64,000 bases of DNA from JAGVSR01 sp963786675 (GCA_963786675.1 CAWAZY010000003.1:372001-436000), one strand, 5' to 3'. Shown: positions 18,646 through 27,284, counted from the first letter of the stretch. The notes: a model not told the origin generated them from the letters alone. Numbers and translations: made by a program.

Positions 18646-19176
18646 ATGGTGAGAGTGGTAGCATCCCTGATTGCGCTCGTCGCGCTGTTGCCGATGGCGG
18701 CGAACGCCCACGGGCCCTCGCGCCAGAAGGTGGTGTCGAAGATCGAGATTAACGCCCCGGTCGACAAGGTCTGGGCGGTGGTGGGCAACTTCCAGGACAT
18801 GAGCTGGCATCCAGTCGTGGCCAAGACAGAAGGCTCGGGCGGCAACGATGTGGGCGCCACGCGCACGCTGACGCTCCAGTCGGGTGGCGTCATCAACGAG
18901 AAGCTGACCAAGTACGATGCTGAAGGACGCTCGCTGTCCTACGAAATCACCGACGTGGATGTGAAAGTCCTACCGGTCACCAATTATTCCGCGCACATGA
19001 CGGTGACGGGCACCGCTGAAAAGTCCATCGTCGAATGGCGCAGCGCGTTCTATCGCGGTTTCGTCAACAATGATCCGCCGCCGGAGCTGTCCGACGAGGC
19101 AGCCGTGAAGGCCATCAGCGATGTTTTCGAGGGCGGCCTCGGCGGTCTCAAGAAGAAGCTCGAAGGCGGGTCGTGA
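18646..19176 (+). CDS. SRPBCC family protein, MxaD-like (methanol oxidation)
   Basis: A 176-residue secreted protein: signal peptide to ANA^HGP, then one START/SRPBCC domain (SKIEINAPVDKVWAVVGNF, the family's first strand and helix, to FRGFVNND-like strands). MxaD of methylotrophs has the same fold and site of action, and is thought to ease electron transfer from methanol dehydrogenase to its cytochrome. A GGAGGAG lies 8 bp before the ATG at 18646. The stop overlaps the start of the following beta-propeller gene. Its role at XoxF is inferred from context. Confidence 0.8.
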   Translation: MVRVVASLIALVALLPMAANAHGPSRQKVVSKIEINAPVDKVWAVVGNFQDMSWHPVVAKTEGSGGNDVGATRTLTLQSGGVINEKLTKYDAEGRSLSYEITDVDVKVLPVTNYSAHMTVTGTAEKSIVEWRSAFYRGFVNNDPPPELSDEAAVKAISDVFEGGLGGLKKKLEGGS

Positions 19177-20177
19177 TCCTTTCACCACCCATCGCAATGC
19201 GTCTAGCTGCCCGGTCGACAGCCGGGCAGTTTGCGTTTGGATTACTGGCGGTCCCTTGGTTCTTATGGGGCTGGAATGCTGCGGCGGCCCCAAACGCGGC
19301 CAAGCAGGCTTTCGTCACCAACCAGCTCGGCAACTCCCTTTCGGTTGTCGATCTGGAAACAGCGGTGGCCATCAAGGAAATCGAGATCGGCGGCGCTCCC
19401 GCTGGTGTTGCCGTGTCGGCTGATGGACAGACAGTTTTCGTCGCCGCTCCGGAATCGCAAGAAGTCGTGGCGGTGGATATCGCGGCGCAAACGGTGACCA
19501 CGCGCGCGGTGGTCGGACGCGGTCCGCTCGGCATCGCCGTCAATCCGAAAGGTGGGCAACTTTTCGTGGCGGATTGGTACGAGCACAGCATTCATGTGGT
19601 CGACCCCGGCACGCTATCCGTCCAGCAATCGGTAAAGGTCGGATTGTCACCGTCCGGGCTCGCCGTGAGCCGCGACGGCAAGACGCTGATCAGCGCCGAT
19701 CGCGACAGCAATCAAATCTCGCTGATCGATACCGCTGATCTTACCGTCACCGCGACCATCCCCACGGGCGAGAGACCGTTCGGCGTCGCGATCGATGGTG
19801 CAGGCGCGCGGGCCTACACGGCAAACGTCGCATCCAACTCGATGACGGTCGTTGACCTGACGACGCGCACGCGACTGAAGGATATCGCGGTCGGGTTGCG
19901 GCCCTATGCCGTGGCCCTTGCCGGGGGGCGGATTTTTGTCACCAATCAATATGGCGGTTCGGTCTCGGTGATCGATGCGGAGAGCCTTGAGGTGATTAAG
20001 ACCATTCCCACCGGGAGCTACCCGGAAGGCATTGAGGCCGATCCGGCCGGGCGATTTGTTTACGTCGCCTGCTGGGATGACAACACCCTTGAGCGTATCG
20101 ATGTGGCGACGCTGGAAGTTACAGCGCGCATTCCGGTGGGTTCGGGTCCTCGGGCGTTCGGACAATTTCTACGCTGA
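19173..20177 (+). CDS. YVTN-type beta-propeller protein, periplasmic
   Basis: A 334-residue protein with a signal segment (FAFGLLAVPWFLWGW, ending about AAAAP). Some seven beta-propeller blades follow, each with the pattern 'VTN...SVVD...I.IG..P.GVAVS.DG..VFVA'. The GTG at 19173 overlaps the SRPBCC stop (GTGA), which implies coupling; an ATG at 19197 would give a more usual signal peptide length. Homologues are common in PQQ-dehydrogenase clusters, probably as scaffolds, but no ligand is known. A second, distinct propeller protein is encoded at 32942-33928. Confidence 0.8.
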   Translation: MILSPPIAMRLAARSTAGQFAFGLLAVPWFLWGWNAAAAPNAAKQAFVTNQLGNSLSVVDLETAVAIKEIEIGGAPAGVAVSADGQTVFVAAPESQEVVAVDIAAQTVTTRAVVGRGPLGIAVNPKGGQLFVADWYEHSIHVVDPGTLSVQQSVKVGLSPSGLAVSRDGKTLISADRDSNQISLIDTADLTVTATIPTGERPFGVAIDGAGARAYTANVASNSMTVVDLTTRTRLKDIAVGLRPYAVALAGGRIFVTNQYGGSVSVIDAESLEVIKTIPTGSYPEGIEADPAGRFVYVACWDDNTLERIDVATLEVTARIPVGSGPRAFGQFLR

Positions 20178-20456
20178 AGGGTCCGGCCTGCACCCGCTGG
20201 CCTTACCCGCCGGTTTAAAGCACAAGCGGGCCTTGAACTCCGGCAGCTAACCTTAAATCTTCGCAATCTGGCGGTTTTGGCCTGACTTGACCGGGTTGGT
20301 TTCGCTAACGTCCGCCTCAAGTCCGAACGGGTCGTGAGCCCGTAAGGACCTCAACAGCACCATTGCGTCCCTGGGCAGCCACTGTCTAAAAGACGGCCTG
20401 CCTACGAAAAGGCCCGGCAAGGGCGATGGGCGATGGTTCAAGGAGGAATGCAAGAA

Positions 20457-21131
20457 ATGTTGCGCACTGTGCGTGGTCTGGCTGCGGTTCTGACGCTGGC
20501 TCTTCCCTCTTATGTCGCGGCGGCGGGCGATCCGCCGGCACCGGCAGATGCCATCTTCAACGTGCGCCACCTGGATCTTGTGACCAAGGGATCGGGTGTG
20601 AAATACAAGTTTGAGCACATCGTCTCGGACGAGAAGCTGCTCGGCAAGGCGTTCTCGGACGATATCATCCTCAATGTCAGCGACGAGAACGGTAACGGCC
20701 AGCGTGATATTGATGTGACGGTTTTCTCCGGAGATCGGCAGCGTCCGGTCCAGAACTACGAAGATCTGTCCATCAACCCGGTCTTCATCTGGTACCTCGA
20801 CAAGTGCGTCGAGAATTACCGGCTCTTGTCGGGCGGCAAGCAACCCTACTTGAAGGGGCGCTTCCGGGACGCGTTTCTGGACAAGGCCAAGATCGAGCCG
20901 GCTAAGTTCGATTTTGGCGGCAAGTCGATTGATGGCTACACCATCACAATGGTGCCGTTCGAGGGCGATCCGAACGTGCACAAAATGGCGGGGTTCGAAA
21001 AATCCAAATTCACGATCACATTCAGCAAGGATGTGCCGGGATACTTCTACCGGATGGATTCGGATATTTTCAGCTCGCAGGCCGGAACCGGCAAATTGCA
21101 GGATCGCCTGACGCTCGTGGAGGCCAAATGA
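20457..21131 (+). CDS. Unknown secreted protein with an EF-hand-like Asp/Asn loop
   Basis: I do not recognise this 224-residue protein. It has a signal peptide (VRGLAAVLTLALPSYVAAAG), then a mixed alpha/beta domain. Around residue 76 lies DENGNGQRDID, which has the D-x-N-x-N-G spacing of calcium-binding loops, though position 12 is not acidic. One cysteine is in YLDKCVENYR. A strong AAGGAGG at 20440-20446 favours the ATG at 20457 over those at 20433 and 20448. It overlaps the next gene by ATGA. The neighbourhood is wholly methanol oxidation. Confidence 0.72.
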   Translation: MLRTVRGLAAVLTLALPSYVAAAGDPPAPADAIFNVRHLDLVTKGSGVKYKFEHIVSDEKLLGKAFSDDIILNVSDENGNGQRDIDVTVFSGDRQRPVQNYEDLSINPVFIWYLDKCVENYRLLSGGKQPYLKGRFRDAFLDKAKIEPAKFDFGGKSIDGYTITMVPFEGDPNVHKMAGFEKSKFTITFSKDVPGYFYRMDSDIFSSQAGTGKLQDRLTLVEAK

Positions 21132-21493
21132 TGCGACACGTCATGGCCGCAGTGGCGGCTCTGGCGGTTACGGCAGGATTGGCGATAGCCCCTGCAACCG
21201 CCCAGGTCGACGAAGACTTGATCAACGATTATCCGACCTTCAACCGGGCCGACTATGTGTTCGGCTGCATGCAGGTCAACGGCAACACGCGGCTCGCCCT
21301 GGAGCGGTGCTCGTGCTCGATCGATGTGATCGCCGAGATCCTGCCGTTCAAGGATTACCAGCAGGCTGAAACGATCCTGTCCGTGCGCCAGCGCGGTGGG
21401 GAAAGCGTTGCGCATCTCATGAACCCTGCCTCGCAGCGGATCGTGGAAAAGATGCGTCAGGCACAGATTGAAGGCGAGTTGCGCTGCTTCTGA
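21128..21493 (+). CDS. Small periplasmic Cys-containing protein of the methanol cluster
   Basis: A 121-residue protein with a clear signal peptide (AAVAALAVTAGLAIAPATAQ). The mature part has four cysteines (FGCMQV, ERCSCSIDVI and the last-but-one residue, RCF), enough for two disulfides. No known domain is apparent. It overlaps the preceding gene by four bases, so the two products are probably made and act together. A strong bidirectional terminator follows at 21534-21577. Confidence 0.72.
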   Translation: MMRHVMAAVAALAVTAGLAIAPATAQVDEDLINDYPTFNRADYVFGCMQVNGNTRLALERCSCSIDVIAEILPFKDYQQAETILSVRQRGGESVAHLMNPASQRIVEKMRQAQIEGELRCF

Positions 21494-21533
21494 AGCCGGG
21501 CCGCAGTTGCTGAACGCAGTGGTCTCATCAAAC

Positions 21534-21577
21534 AAAGCGGGCGCCTGTGTCTGACACAGGCGCCCGCTTTTTGTTTT
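21534..21577. terminator. Bidirectional rho-independent terminator
   Basis: A perfect 17-bp stem, AAAGCGGGCGCCTGTGT / ACACAGGCGCCCGCTTT, with loop CTG. It is followed by TTGTTTT on the plus strand and has an A-run on the other side, so it serves both convergent genes (21493 end, 21637 end). Confidence 0.93.
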
Positions 21578-21636
21578 GGGTCTCATCCAGCCGGGCCATG
21601 CGCAAAGCTTGAGGCGCGGCGAACTGGTGTGACGCG

Positions 21637-22485
21637 TTACGAGGCCTTCGGCCCCGTGCGTCCGCTATAGACCTTGCCCTCGGTGTCGGTGGCCTTGACG
21701 TCAAGCGTTTCGTCGCCACCCGCCGCATACGTGAAGCGGAAATTCGGGTCTTCCGAGATCGAGATGCCACCGGTCATCGTGAACACCATCTCGTCGCCGC
21801 GCTTCACTTCGATTTCGCGGATGAAGCGGGCTGGAATGTAGAACCCCGTCGCCTGATTGAGCTGCAGACCGGAGTACTGCGGGTGCTTGATCATCAACTG
21901 GCCTTGGCGTGCGCTTGCCGAGGCGTCCGCTTCCAGCGTCTTGACGATCATGCGGCCGGCGTCGGCCAGCGCCGCATCGGTATCCTTGAGCGCCGGGGCC
22001 GAGCAGCCGCCCGCCGCCTTCACGAACTTTGTCGCCATGTGGAGCTTGCCGTCGTCCGTTTCCACCACGGCGCGGATATTCGAATACATATCGACGCGGA
22101 CGCGCGTGGAGAGCACACGCTCGCCGGTCCCAGCCGCCGGTCCATATGCAAATTCCGCGACCACGGGCGCCGGGTTCTTGTCGACGATCAGCGTGAGCTT
22201 CTTGGCGCGCGCCGAGACGTCCGCCGGGATCCGGATGGTGATCGGCACGAGCGCGGCGTCATCGGCACGGACGGGCGCTTCGAGCGACACGACGGCCGCG
22301 TTCTCGACCGGTGTGCGGTCGCCGAACACGTCCTTCTGCAGCGCGGGCCAGATATCCGCTTCGATCAGCGCATTGCCGGTGGGCGCGGGTTCGGCGGCCT
22401 GCAACGGCAGGACGGCGGCAAGCGCGCCGGCGGCGAGGGCCGCGATGATGTAGATTTGCCTGCGTGAGCCCCACGTTGAGAGCAT
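21637..22485 (-). CDS. Quinoprotein dehydrogenase-associated SoxYZ-like carrier
   Basis: A 282-residue periplasmic protein. A signal peptide (IYIIAALAAGALAAVLPLQA) is followed by a SoxY-like domain (about residues 45-165, NALIEADIWPALQKDVFG to FVKAAGGCSAP) and a SoxZ-like domain (about 185-280, QLMIKHPQYSGLQ...). The cysteine in AAGGCSAP is in the place expected for the carrier arm. The fused SoxYZ-like family is known only from PQQ-dehydrogenase neighbourhoods and belongs to the proposed quinoprotein relay system with the metallo-hydrolase encoded just upstream. GGAGA precedes the ATG at 22485. Confidence 0.86.
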   Translation of the reverse strand: MLSTWGSRRQIYIIAALAAGALAAVLPLQAAEPAPTGNALIEADIWPALQKDVFGDRTPVENAAVVSLEAPVRADDAALVPITIRIPADVSARAKKLTLIVDKNPAPVVAEFAYGPAAGTGERVLSTRVRVDMYSNIRAVVETDDGKLHMATKFVKAAGGCSAPALKDTDAALADAGRMIVKTLEADASASARQGQLMIKHPQYSGLQLNQATGFYIPARFIREIEVKRGDEMVFTMTGGISISEDPNFRFTYAAGGDETLDVKATDTEGKVYSGRTGPKAS

Positions 22486-22706
22486 GACGTTTCTCCTGAC
22501 CTTTCTGACTTCGTTCTTCGGTCGCATATGCAAAATATCTAATGTCTTATGGGCGCCGGTTCAACAGGTCGGCTTGGGAACCGAACTTCTCCGGTCCCTG
22601 ACTCGGGGAACGGTGCCTAGCCCCTTACGAACTCATCGTTGCCCAAAACTTTGACATCCGCTGCCGTGGCGGTCTGTGACTTTAGTCCGCCCCGCCTTCC
22701 CGCCCC

Positions 22707-22758
22707 GCCTGTCCGGGCGGCCTGTCCGGGCGACCTGTCCGGGCGGCCTGTCCGCGCC
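22707..22758. repeat. Four tandem copies of a 13-bp repeat
   Basis: The unit GCCTGTCCGGGCG occurs four times in a row with one or two changes in the later copies. The array ends at the stop codon of the metallo-hydrolase gene (minus strand). Each unit holds a CCGG palindrome. Confidence 0.85.
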
Positions 22759-23759
22759 TATTCCCATTCGAGCTCGGCAAATGCCGCGGTTACGTTGCGC
22801 TTATGATACTCGTCAAAGAGTTGCCATGCATCCTTTTCCGATAGCCCGGCACTGGCGGTGGCATCCGACAGGGTTTTCCCAGCCTTGATGAGGGCTCTCA
22901 CGTCTGTGGCGACGGTGGTCAGGTAGCGGTGCAGGGGCGTTGCCGCGTCGGTCCAGGTCATGGCGTGGGGCCCGTGTCCGGGCACGATTCTGGCGGGGGG
23001 CGTGGCTGATAGCTGGTCTAGAAGCGCCAGCCAGCCTTTGATGGAGCCGTCGATCGTCGGGATGTGCCCGGCAAAGATCAGGTCGCCCATGAACACGGTG
23101 CCGGTCTGTTCGTCCTTCACGGTCAGGTCGTTATCGGTATGCGCCGTCGGGTGCGCGGTCAGTTCCAGCATCCGCCCGCCCAGATCCACCGTCGTGCGAT
23201 CGGTGACCGTGAGGGTTGGCGGGATCAGCTTGGTGCCGGCAAAGGCCGCTTCGCCCAGCAGGTCCTTGTTGATGGCCAGATAGCGTTCGGCGCGGGCCAT
23301 GAGCCCGCGCGGCAGTTTGTGATGCCCCGCGAACGTCGTGCCGTCCGCCTCAAAGGCGACGTTTCCAAACACGTGATCGGGGTGCATGTGGGTGTTGATC
23401 ACGTATCGGACTGGCAGTGGAGTGACCGCCGCGATGGCCTCGCGCAGGCTGCGGCCGACGACGGGGCTGCCGCCGGTGTCGATGACCGCGACCGCTTCCT
23501 TTCCGACGATGAAGCCGGGATTGGAGATGTCGCCCTTGTTCTCAGGTGAAAATAGCGCGTGCTGGCCGCGATGGACGAAGACGCCGGGCGCGATTTCCAT
23601 GACCGTCGCGGCGGCGGCCGCCACCGGGATGACGCGCAGGACAGGCAGGGCAAGTGCGGCCGCTCCGGCGGTCAGGCAAGCGCGGCGGGTGATGCGAAGC
23701 CGACTCCACGAAGCCTGAACATCGTTGGGCGGCTCATACGTCTTATTGGGCGTGGACAT
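22758..23759 (-). CDS. Quinoprotein relay system zinc metallo-hydrolase (MBL fold, Tat-exported)
   Basis: A 333-residue metallo-beta-lactamase-fold protein. It starts with a twin-arginine signal (RITRRACLTAGAAALAL). The zinc site is NTHMHPDHVFGN (HxHxDH), with later ligands in AHPTAHTDND (His), MGDLIFAGH (Asp) and VPGHGPH (His). This fits the 'quinoprotein relay system zinc metallohydrolase' families, found next to SoxYZ-like carriers and PQQ dehydrogenases and related to SoxH. Its substrate is unknown. It is transcribed toward the SoxYZ-like gene with about 270 bp between them and is divergent from xoxF. Confidence 0.86.
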   Translation of the reverse strand: MSTPNKTYEPPNDVQASWSRLRITRRACLTAGAAALALPVLRVIPVAAAAATVMEIAPGVFVHRGQHALFSPENKGDISNPGFIVGKEAVAVIDTGGSPVVGRSLREAIAAVTPLPVRYVINTHMHPDHVFGNVAFEADGTTFAGHHKLPRGLMARAERYLAINKDLLGEAAFAGTKLIPPTLTVTDRTTVDLGGRMLELTAHPTAHTDNDLTVKDEQTGTVFMGDLIFAGHIPTIDGSIKGWLALLDQLSATPPARIVPGHGPHAMTWTDAATPLHRYLTTVATDVRALIKAGKTLSDATASAGLSEKDAWQLFDEYHKRNVTAAFAELEWE

Positions 23760-24372
23760 GCGAACTTTCCAGCGTGTGCTCTTTTAAGTTGGGATCGCCA
23801 CCGTGAGTTTCCAATGCGCGCGCGACCGGGCTTATCGTCGACCCGAAGTCTAGGCCAAGTCGGTCTCCGGGTCATTGAACCTCGGCCAGACCCGGCGCAG
23901 GCCAGACATAACCGATTGGTATCAATAGGTTGCAGCTGGGGCGTTGGGGGCGCTGCCACAAAAAAGCCTGAAAGGCACGCCGAGCCTGTCGTGTCGGGGG
24001 CAAATATTTTCAACATTCATGCGGCTATGTCAATACTCACAAGGTGTAGCAGGCTAGTCCTCTGACTTAACGTGCGGTGCACCATCGAAGAGGCCGTCAA
24101 CCTATCCATCTGACATTCATAGAAAAAAACAATCGAACCTGTACCTACGGCTAGTGTGTCAAAAAAAATGACCTCACGGATTGTCTTGCGGACCTCACGA
24201 GAAAGTGTCTAGATGCGCCCCGGTGATGAGACCCGGGGAGGCCTGTTCGGAGGAGCAGTTTTCCACCTGAGATGGACCCGCTCATAGGGGCAAACCCAAG
24301 CGGCAACCGTCCCGGCAAAATCCGTGGCTGATCATCTTGCAAGCGTGGCAAGAACCTCAAGGAGGAAGCGCG
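23760..24372. promoter_or_regulatory. xoxF upstream regulatory region
   Basis: A 613-bp gene-free stretch between the divergent metallo-hydrolase gene and xoxF. It turns AT-rich around 24000-24170 (A-runs at 24122-24129 and 24161-24168) and holds a 9-bp direct repeat at 24170/24191. No frame here resembles a protein. It should hold both promoters and a long xoxF leader, with AAGGAGG ending about 7 bp before the start codon. Confidence 0.65.
24170..24199. promoter_or_regulatory. Direct repeat GACCTCACG x2 with 21-bp spacing upstream of xoxF
   Basis: GACCTCACG occurs at 24170-24178 and 24191-24199. The start-to-start distance of 21 bp places both on the same DNA face, two turns apart, as is usual for response-regulator sites. 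It lies about 175-200 bp before the xoxF start. Confidence 0.5.
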
Positions 24373-26196
24373 ATGCGCAGAAGTGCACTCGCATGTGGTC
24401 TTTTGGCCTCTGCAGCGTTGTCGTCGCCGGTTTTGGCGAATGACGACGTGAAGAAGGCCATTGCTGACCCCAATAACTGGGCTGTCCAGATGGGCAACTA
24501 CGAGGGCTGGCGTTATTCCCAGCTCGATCAGGTCAACACCTCGAACGTCAAGGACTTGAAGGTCGCTTGGCAGTTCTCGACCGGCGTTCTGCGCGGTCAT
24601 GAGGGCTCGCCGCTGGTGATCGGCAATGAAATGTACGTTCACTCGGCATTCCCCAACAAGGTTTTCAAGCTGAGCCTCGAAAACCCGGTTGAGCCGAAGA
24701 TCCTCTGGAAGTACGAGCCCAAGCAGGATCCGTCGGTCATCCCCGTGATGTGCTGCGATACCGTCAACCGTGGTCCCACGGTCGCCGGCGACACGCTGAT
24801 CATGGGCCTCGCCGACACGACCATCGTTGCTCTCGATACCGCAACGGGCAAGGAAAAGTGGAAGCAGGTGAACGGCGATCCCAAGAAGGGTGAAACCTAC
24901 ACCGGCAACGTTCTCATCATGAACGACAAGGTCGTGATGGGCACCTCGGGCGCTGAGTTCGGCGTTCGTTGCCACGTAACCGCCTACTCGCTCGCCGATG
25001 GCAAGCGTCTGTGGCGCGCCTACTCGATGGGTCCGGACGCCGACATCCTCGTCGACCCGGCAAAGACCCTGTCGCTCGGCAAGCCGGTCGGCAAGGACTC
25101 TTCGCTGAAGACCTGGACGGGCGATCAGTGGAAGATCGGTGGCGGCTCCACGTGGGGCTTCTACTCGTACGACACCGAGGCCAACCTGTTCTACTACGGT
25201 ACGGGCAACCCCTCGACCTGGAACCCGGCACAGCGCGCTGGACCGGACGGCAAGCGTATCGACCAGAAGTGGTCGATGACGATTTTCGCTCGTAACCCCG
25301 ACACCGGCGTGGCCGCCTGGGCATACCAGATGACCCCGTTCGATGAGTGGGACTATGACGGCGTCAACGAGTCGATCCTCACCACCCAGAAGATCGGTGG
25401 CGAAGACCGCAAGGTTCTGACGCACTTCGACCGTAACGGCTTTGCTTACACGATCGACCGCCTCACCGGCGAGCCGCTCGTCGCTCAGCCCTACGACGAA
25501 GATCTGAACTGGTCCACGGGCGTTGACCTCGACAAGTCCTCGCCGACCTACGGTCGTCCCGCGGTTGTCGATGCTAAGTCGACCTTCGTTCAGGGCGCTG
25601 ACGTGAACACGAAGAACATCTGCCCCGCGGCCCTTGGCTTCAAGGACCAGCAGCCGGCTGCGTATTCTCCGCAGACGAACCTGTTCTACGTGCCCGTCAA
25701 CAACGTGTGCATGGACTACGAACCCTTCAAGGTTTCGTACACGCCTGGTCAGCCCTACGTGGGCGCCACGCTCTCCATGTTCCCGCCTGAAGGCAAGACG
25801 AACACGGGTCACTTCACGATCTGGGATGGCGCTGCTGGTAAGATCGTTCACCAGCATGACGAGCCCTTCTCGGTCTGGTCGGGCGTCCTGACGACCGCTG
25901 GCGGCCTTGCTTGCCACGGCACGCTGGACGGCTTCCTGAAGTGCCGCGACGCCAAGGATGGTGCTGAACTCTTCAAGCACCGCCTGCCGTCTGGCTCGAT
26001 CGGTAACGTCTTCTCCTACGCCATCGGTGGCAAGCAGTACATCGGCCTCTACTCGGGCGTCGGTGGCTGGGCTGGCATCGGTCTGGCAGCTGGCCTTGAC
26101 AAGCCGACGGACGGTCTGGGCGCAGTCGGCAACTACGCCGGTCTGAAGTCCTACACCGATCTCGGTGGCACGCTCACCGTCTACTCGCTGCCCTAA
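24373..26196 (+). CDS. xoxF: Lanthanide-dependent methanol dehydrogenase (PQQ, XoxF type)
   Basis: A 607-residue periplasmic quinoprotein oxidising methanol (possibly on to formaldehyde or formate). A signal peptide (cleavage about VLA^ND) precedes eight propeller blades. Key sites in precursor numbering: adjacent Cys127-Cys128 for the disulfide near PQQ (VMCCDT), metal ligands Glu195 (GAEFG) and Asn279 (TGNPSTWN), catalytic Asp327 and, two residues on, Asp329 in WDYDG. The second Asp marks the lanthanide type; calcium MxaF has Ala there. AAGGAGG precedes the ATG. No mxaI small subunit is present. A strong terminator follows. Confidence 0.97.
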   Translation: MRRSALACGLLASAALSSPVLANDDVKKAIADPNNWAVQMGNYEGWRYSQLDQVNTSNVKDLKVAWQFSTGVLRGHEGSPLVIGNEMYVHSAFPNKVFKLSLENPVEPKILWKYEPKQDPSVIPVMCCDTVNRGPTVAGDTLIMGLADTTIVALDTATGKEKWKQVNGDPKKGETYTGNVLIMNDKVVMGTSGAEFGVRCHVTAYSLADGKRLWRAYSMGPDADILVDPAKTLSLGKPVGKDSSLKTWTGDQWKIGGGSTWGFYSYDTEANLFYYGTGNPSTWNPAQRAGPDGKRIDQKWSMTIFARNPDTGVAAWAYQMTPFDEWDYDGVNESILTTQKIGGEDRKVLTHFDRNGFAYTIDRLTGEPLVAQPYDEDLNWSTGVDLDKSSPTYGRPAVVDAKSTFVQGADVNTKNICPAALGFKDQQPAAYSPQTNLFYVPVNNVCMDYEPFKVSYTPGQPYVGATLSMFPPEGKTNTGHFTIWDGAAGKIVHQHDEPFSVWSGVLTTAGGLACHGTLDGFLKCRDAKDGAELFKHRLPSGSIGNVFSYAIGGKQYIGLYSGVGGWAGIGLAAGLDKPTDGLGAVGNYAGLKSYTDLGGTLTVYSLP

Positions 26197-26220
26197 TCGG
26201 TAGTTGATTTGACGAACGGA

Positions 26221-26258
26221 AGCCGGCGCAGGGCAACCTGCGCCGGCTTTCTTCTTTT
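26221..26258 (+). terminator. Rho-independent terminator after xoxF
   Basis: AGCCGGCGCAGG / CCTGCGCCGGCT stem of 12 bp with a GCAA tetraloop, followed by TTCTTCTTTT, 25 bp after the xoxF stop. Confidence 0.95.
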
Positions 26259-26663
26259 GAGTGGATGGCAGGTCACATGGGTGGCAGGCCCGCGCATCGG
26301 GGGCGTTGCGCAACGGTGTGTTCACGATCGGTTTTCATCGGGGCATGGTCCGCCACTGACAAGCCGGGATGCGATGGCAGGCCGATATCGCCGTGGCTTT
26401 GTTGCCGGGCTTCACGAGACGACCGGCGGGTCAATTGGCGGCGCTTCGAAGCGCCAATCCGGCAAGGCAACGTGAATGCGACTAAAGTCGTTCTTATTGT
26501 CGCACCAAAGACAAAAAACCGTTTCTTCCCTGGAGCACGTAACAAGTCCCGATGTATCCATGCTCCGCCATTACGGTAGAGCAAGCGAAGGTGGCCGGAG
26601 ACGCGCAATACGGCGCGGAAACCGGTTCTGGAATTCAAATAATTCAAGAAACAGGGGAAACGC
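26259..26663 (+). promoter_or_regulatory. Leader region of the first XoxG-like cytochrome gene
   Basis: About 400 bp without a gene between the xoxF terminator and the cytochrome start. It holds an inverted repeat with the perfect core GGCGCTTCGAAGCGCC (26440-26455), flanked by ATTGG and CCAAT. Since xoxF is terminated before it, a separate promoter is expected here. Confidence 0.5.
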
Positions 26664-27284
26664 GTGAAGAAGCTTTGGTTTGGGTTTGTTGCCGCCGGTC
26701 TCATGACAGTGTCCGCCGGTGCCGCTTTTGCCGATGCGCCCGCCGCGGCGCCGCCGATACCGACAACGAAGACCGAAGGTGCGACGAGCGCACTGCCCGA
26801 TCCGGAGCTGCATAAGGCCGCTCAGGAAGGCAAGACGTTCGAGGACGGCAAGTGGGTGCTGCCCGATGGTTCGCCCACCTACAACGTCGAGCGCGGCGCG
26901 GACAACACCGATGCGGTCAAGATGGTTGACTGGAACACCTATTCCGGTTGGCGCCGGTATCACGCCGAGTGCCACGTCTGCCATGGTCCGAATGCGGAAG
27001 GTTCGTCGTTCGCGCCGTCGCTCCATGACTCCTTGAAGACGATGGATTACGCCAAGTTCCTGCAGGTGGTGGCCAGCGGCCAGGTCCGCGACGTCGCCGG
27101 CACGAAGTACATCATGCCCGCACTCGGCGATAACAAGAACGTCATGTGCTACATTGACGATCTGTACGTTTACCTTCGCGCCCGCGCGACTGACGCTCTT
27201 CCCGGCGGCCGGATTAGCGCCGACCAGCGCGCAGAAAAGCCGAAGGAAGCCATCGAGGCTGAAAAGTCCTGCATCGGCGAATGA
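26664..27284 (+). CDS. c-type cytochrome, methanol-metabolism type (XoxG-like)
   Basis: A 206-residue periplasmic cytochrome, probable electron acceptor of XoxF. A signal peptide (cleavage about AFA^DA) is followed by the heme motif C103-H-V-C106-H107. Two further cysteines (VMCYIDDLY and KSCIGE) make it one of the 'four-cysteine' cytochromes confined to methylotrophs. Methionines in YIMPALG or NVMCY could be the sixth ligand. GTG start, with a GGGGAAA ribosome site. It shares most of residues 50-206 with the lipoprotein cytochrome encoded next. Confidence 0.9.
   Translation: MKKLWFGFVAAGLMTVSAGAAFADAPAAAPPIPTTKTEGATSALPDPELHKAAQEGKTFEDGKWVLPDGSPTYNVERGADNTDAVKMVDWNTYSGWRRYHAECHVCHGPNAEGSSFAPSLHDSLKTMDYAKFLQVVASGQVRDVAGTKYIMPALGDNKNVMCYIDDLYVYLRARATDALPGGRISADQRAEKPKEAIEAEKSCIGE

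Noticed and set aside
20682..20717. Lanmodulin-like EF-hand protein
   Set aside because: Only one EF-like loop, without the usual Glu at position 12 and without Pro at position 2; kept only as a weak metal-loop observation.
23672..24016. 114-codon minus-strand frame in the xoxF upstream region
   Set aside because: It overlaps the start of the metallo-hydrolase gene and has no signal, domain or ribosome site.
24151..26325. 724-codon open frame on the minus strand opposite xoxF
   Set aside because: xoxF is unmistakable on the plus strand; the antisense frame has no family features and arises from codon bias in GC-rich DNA.
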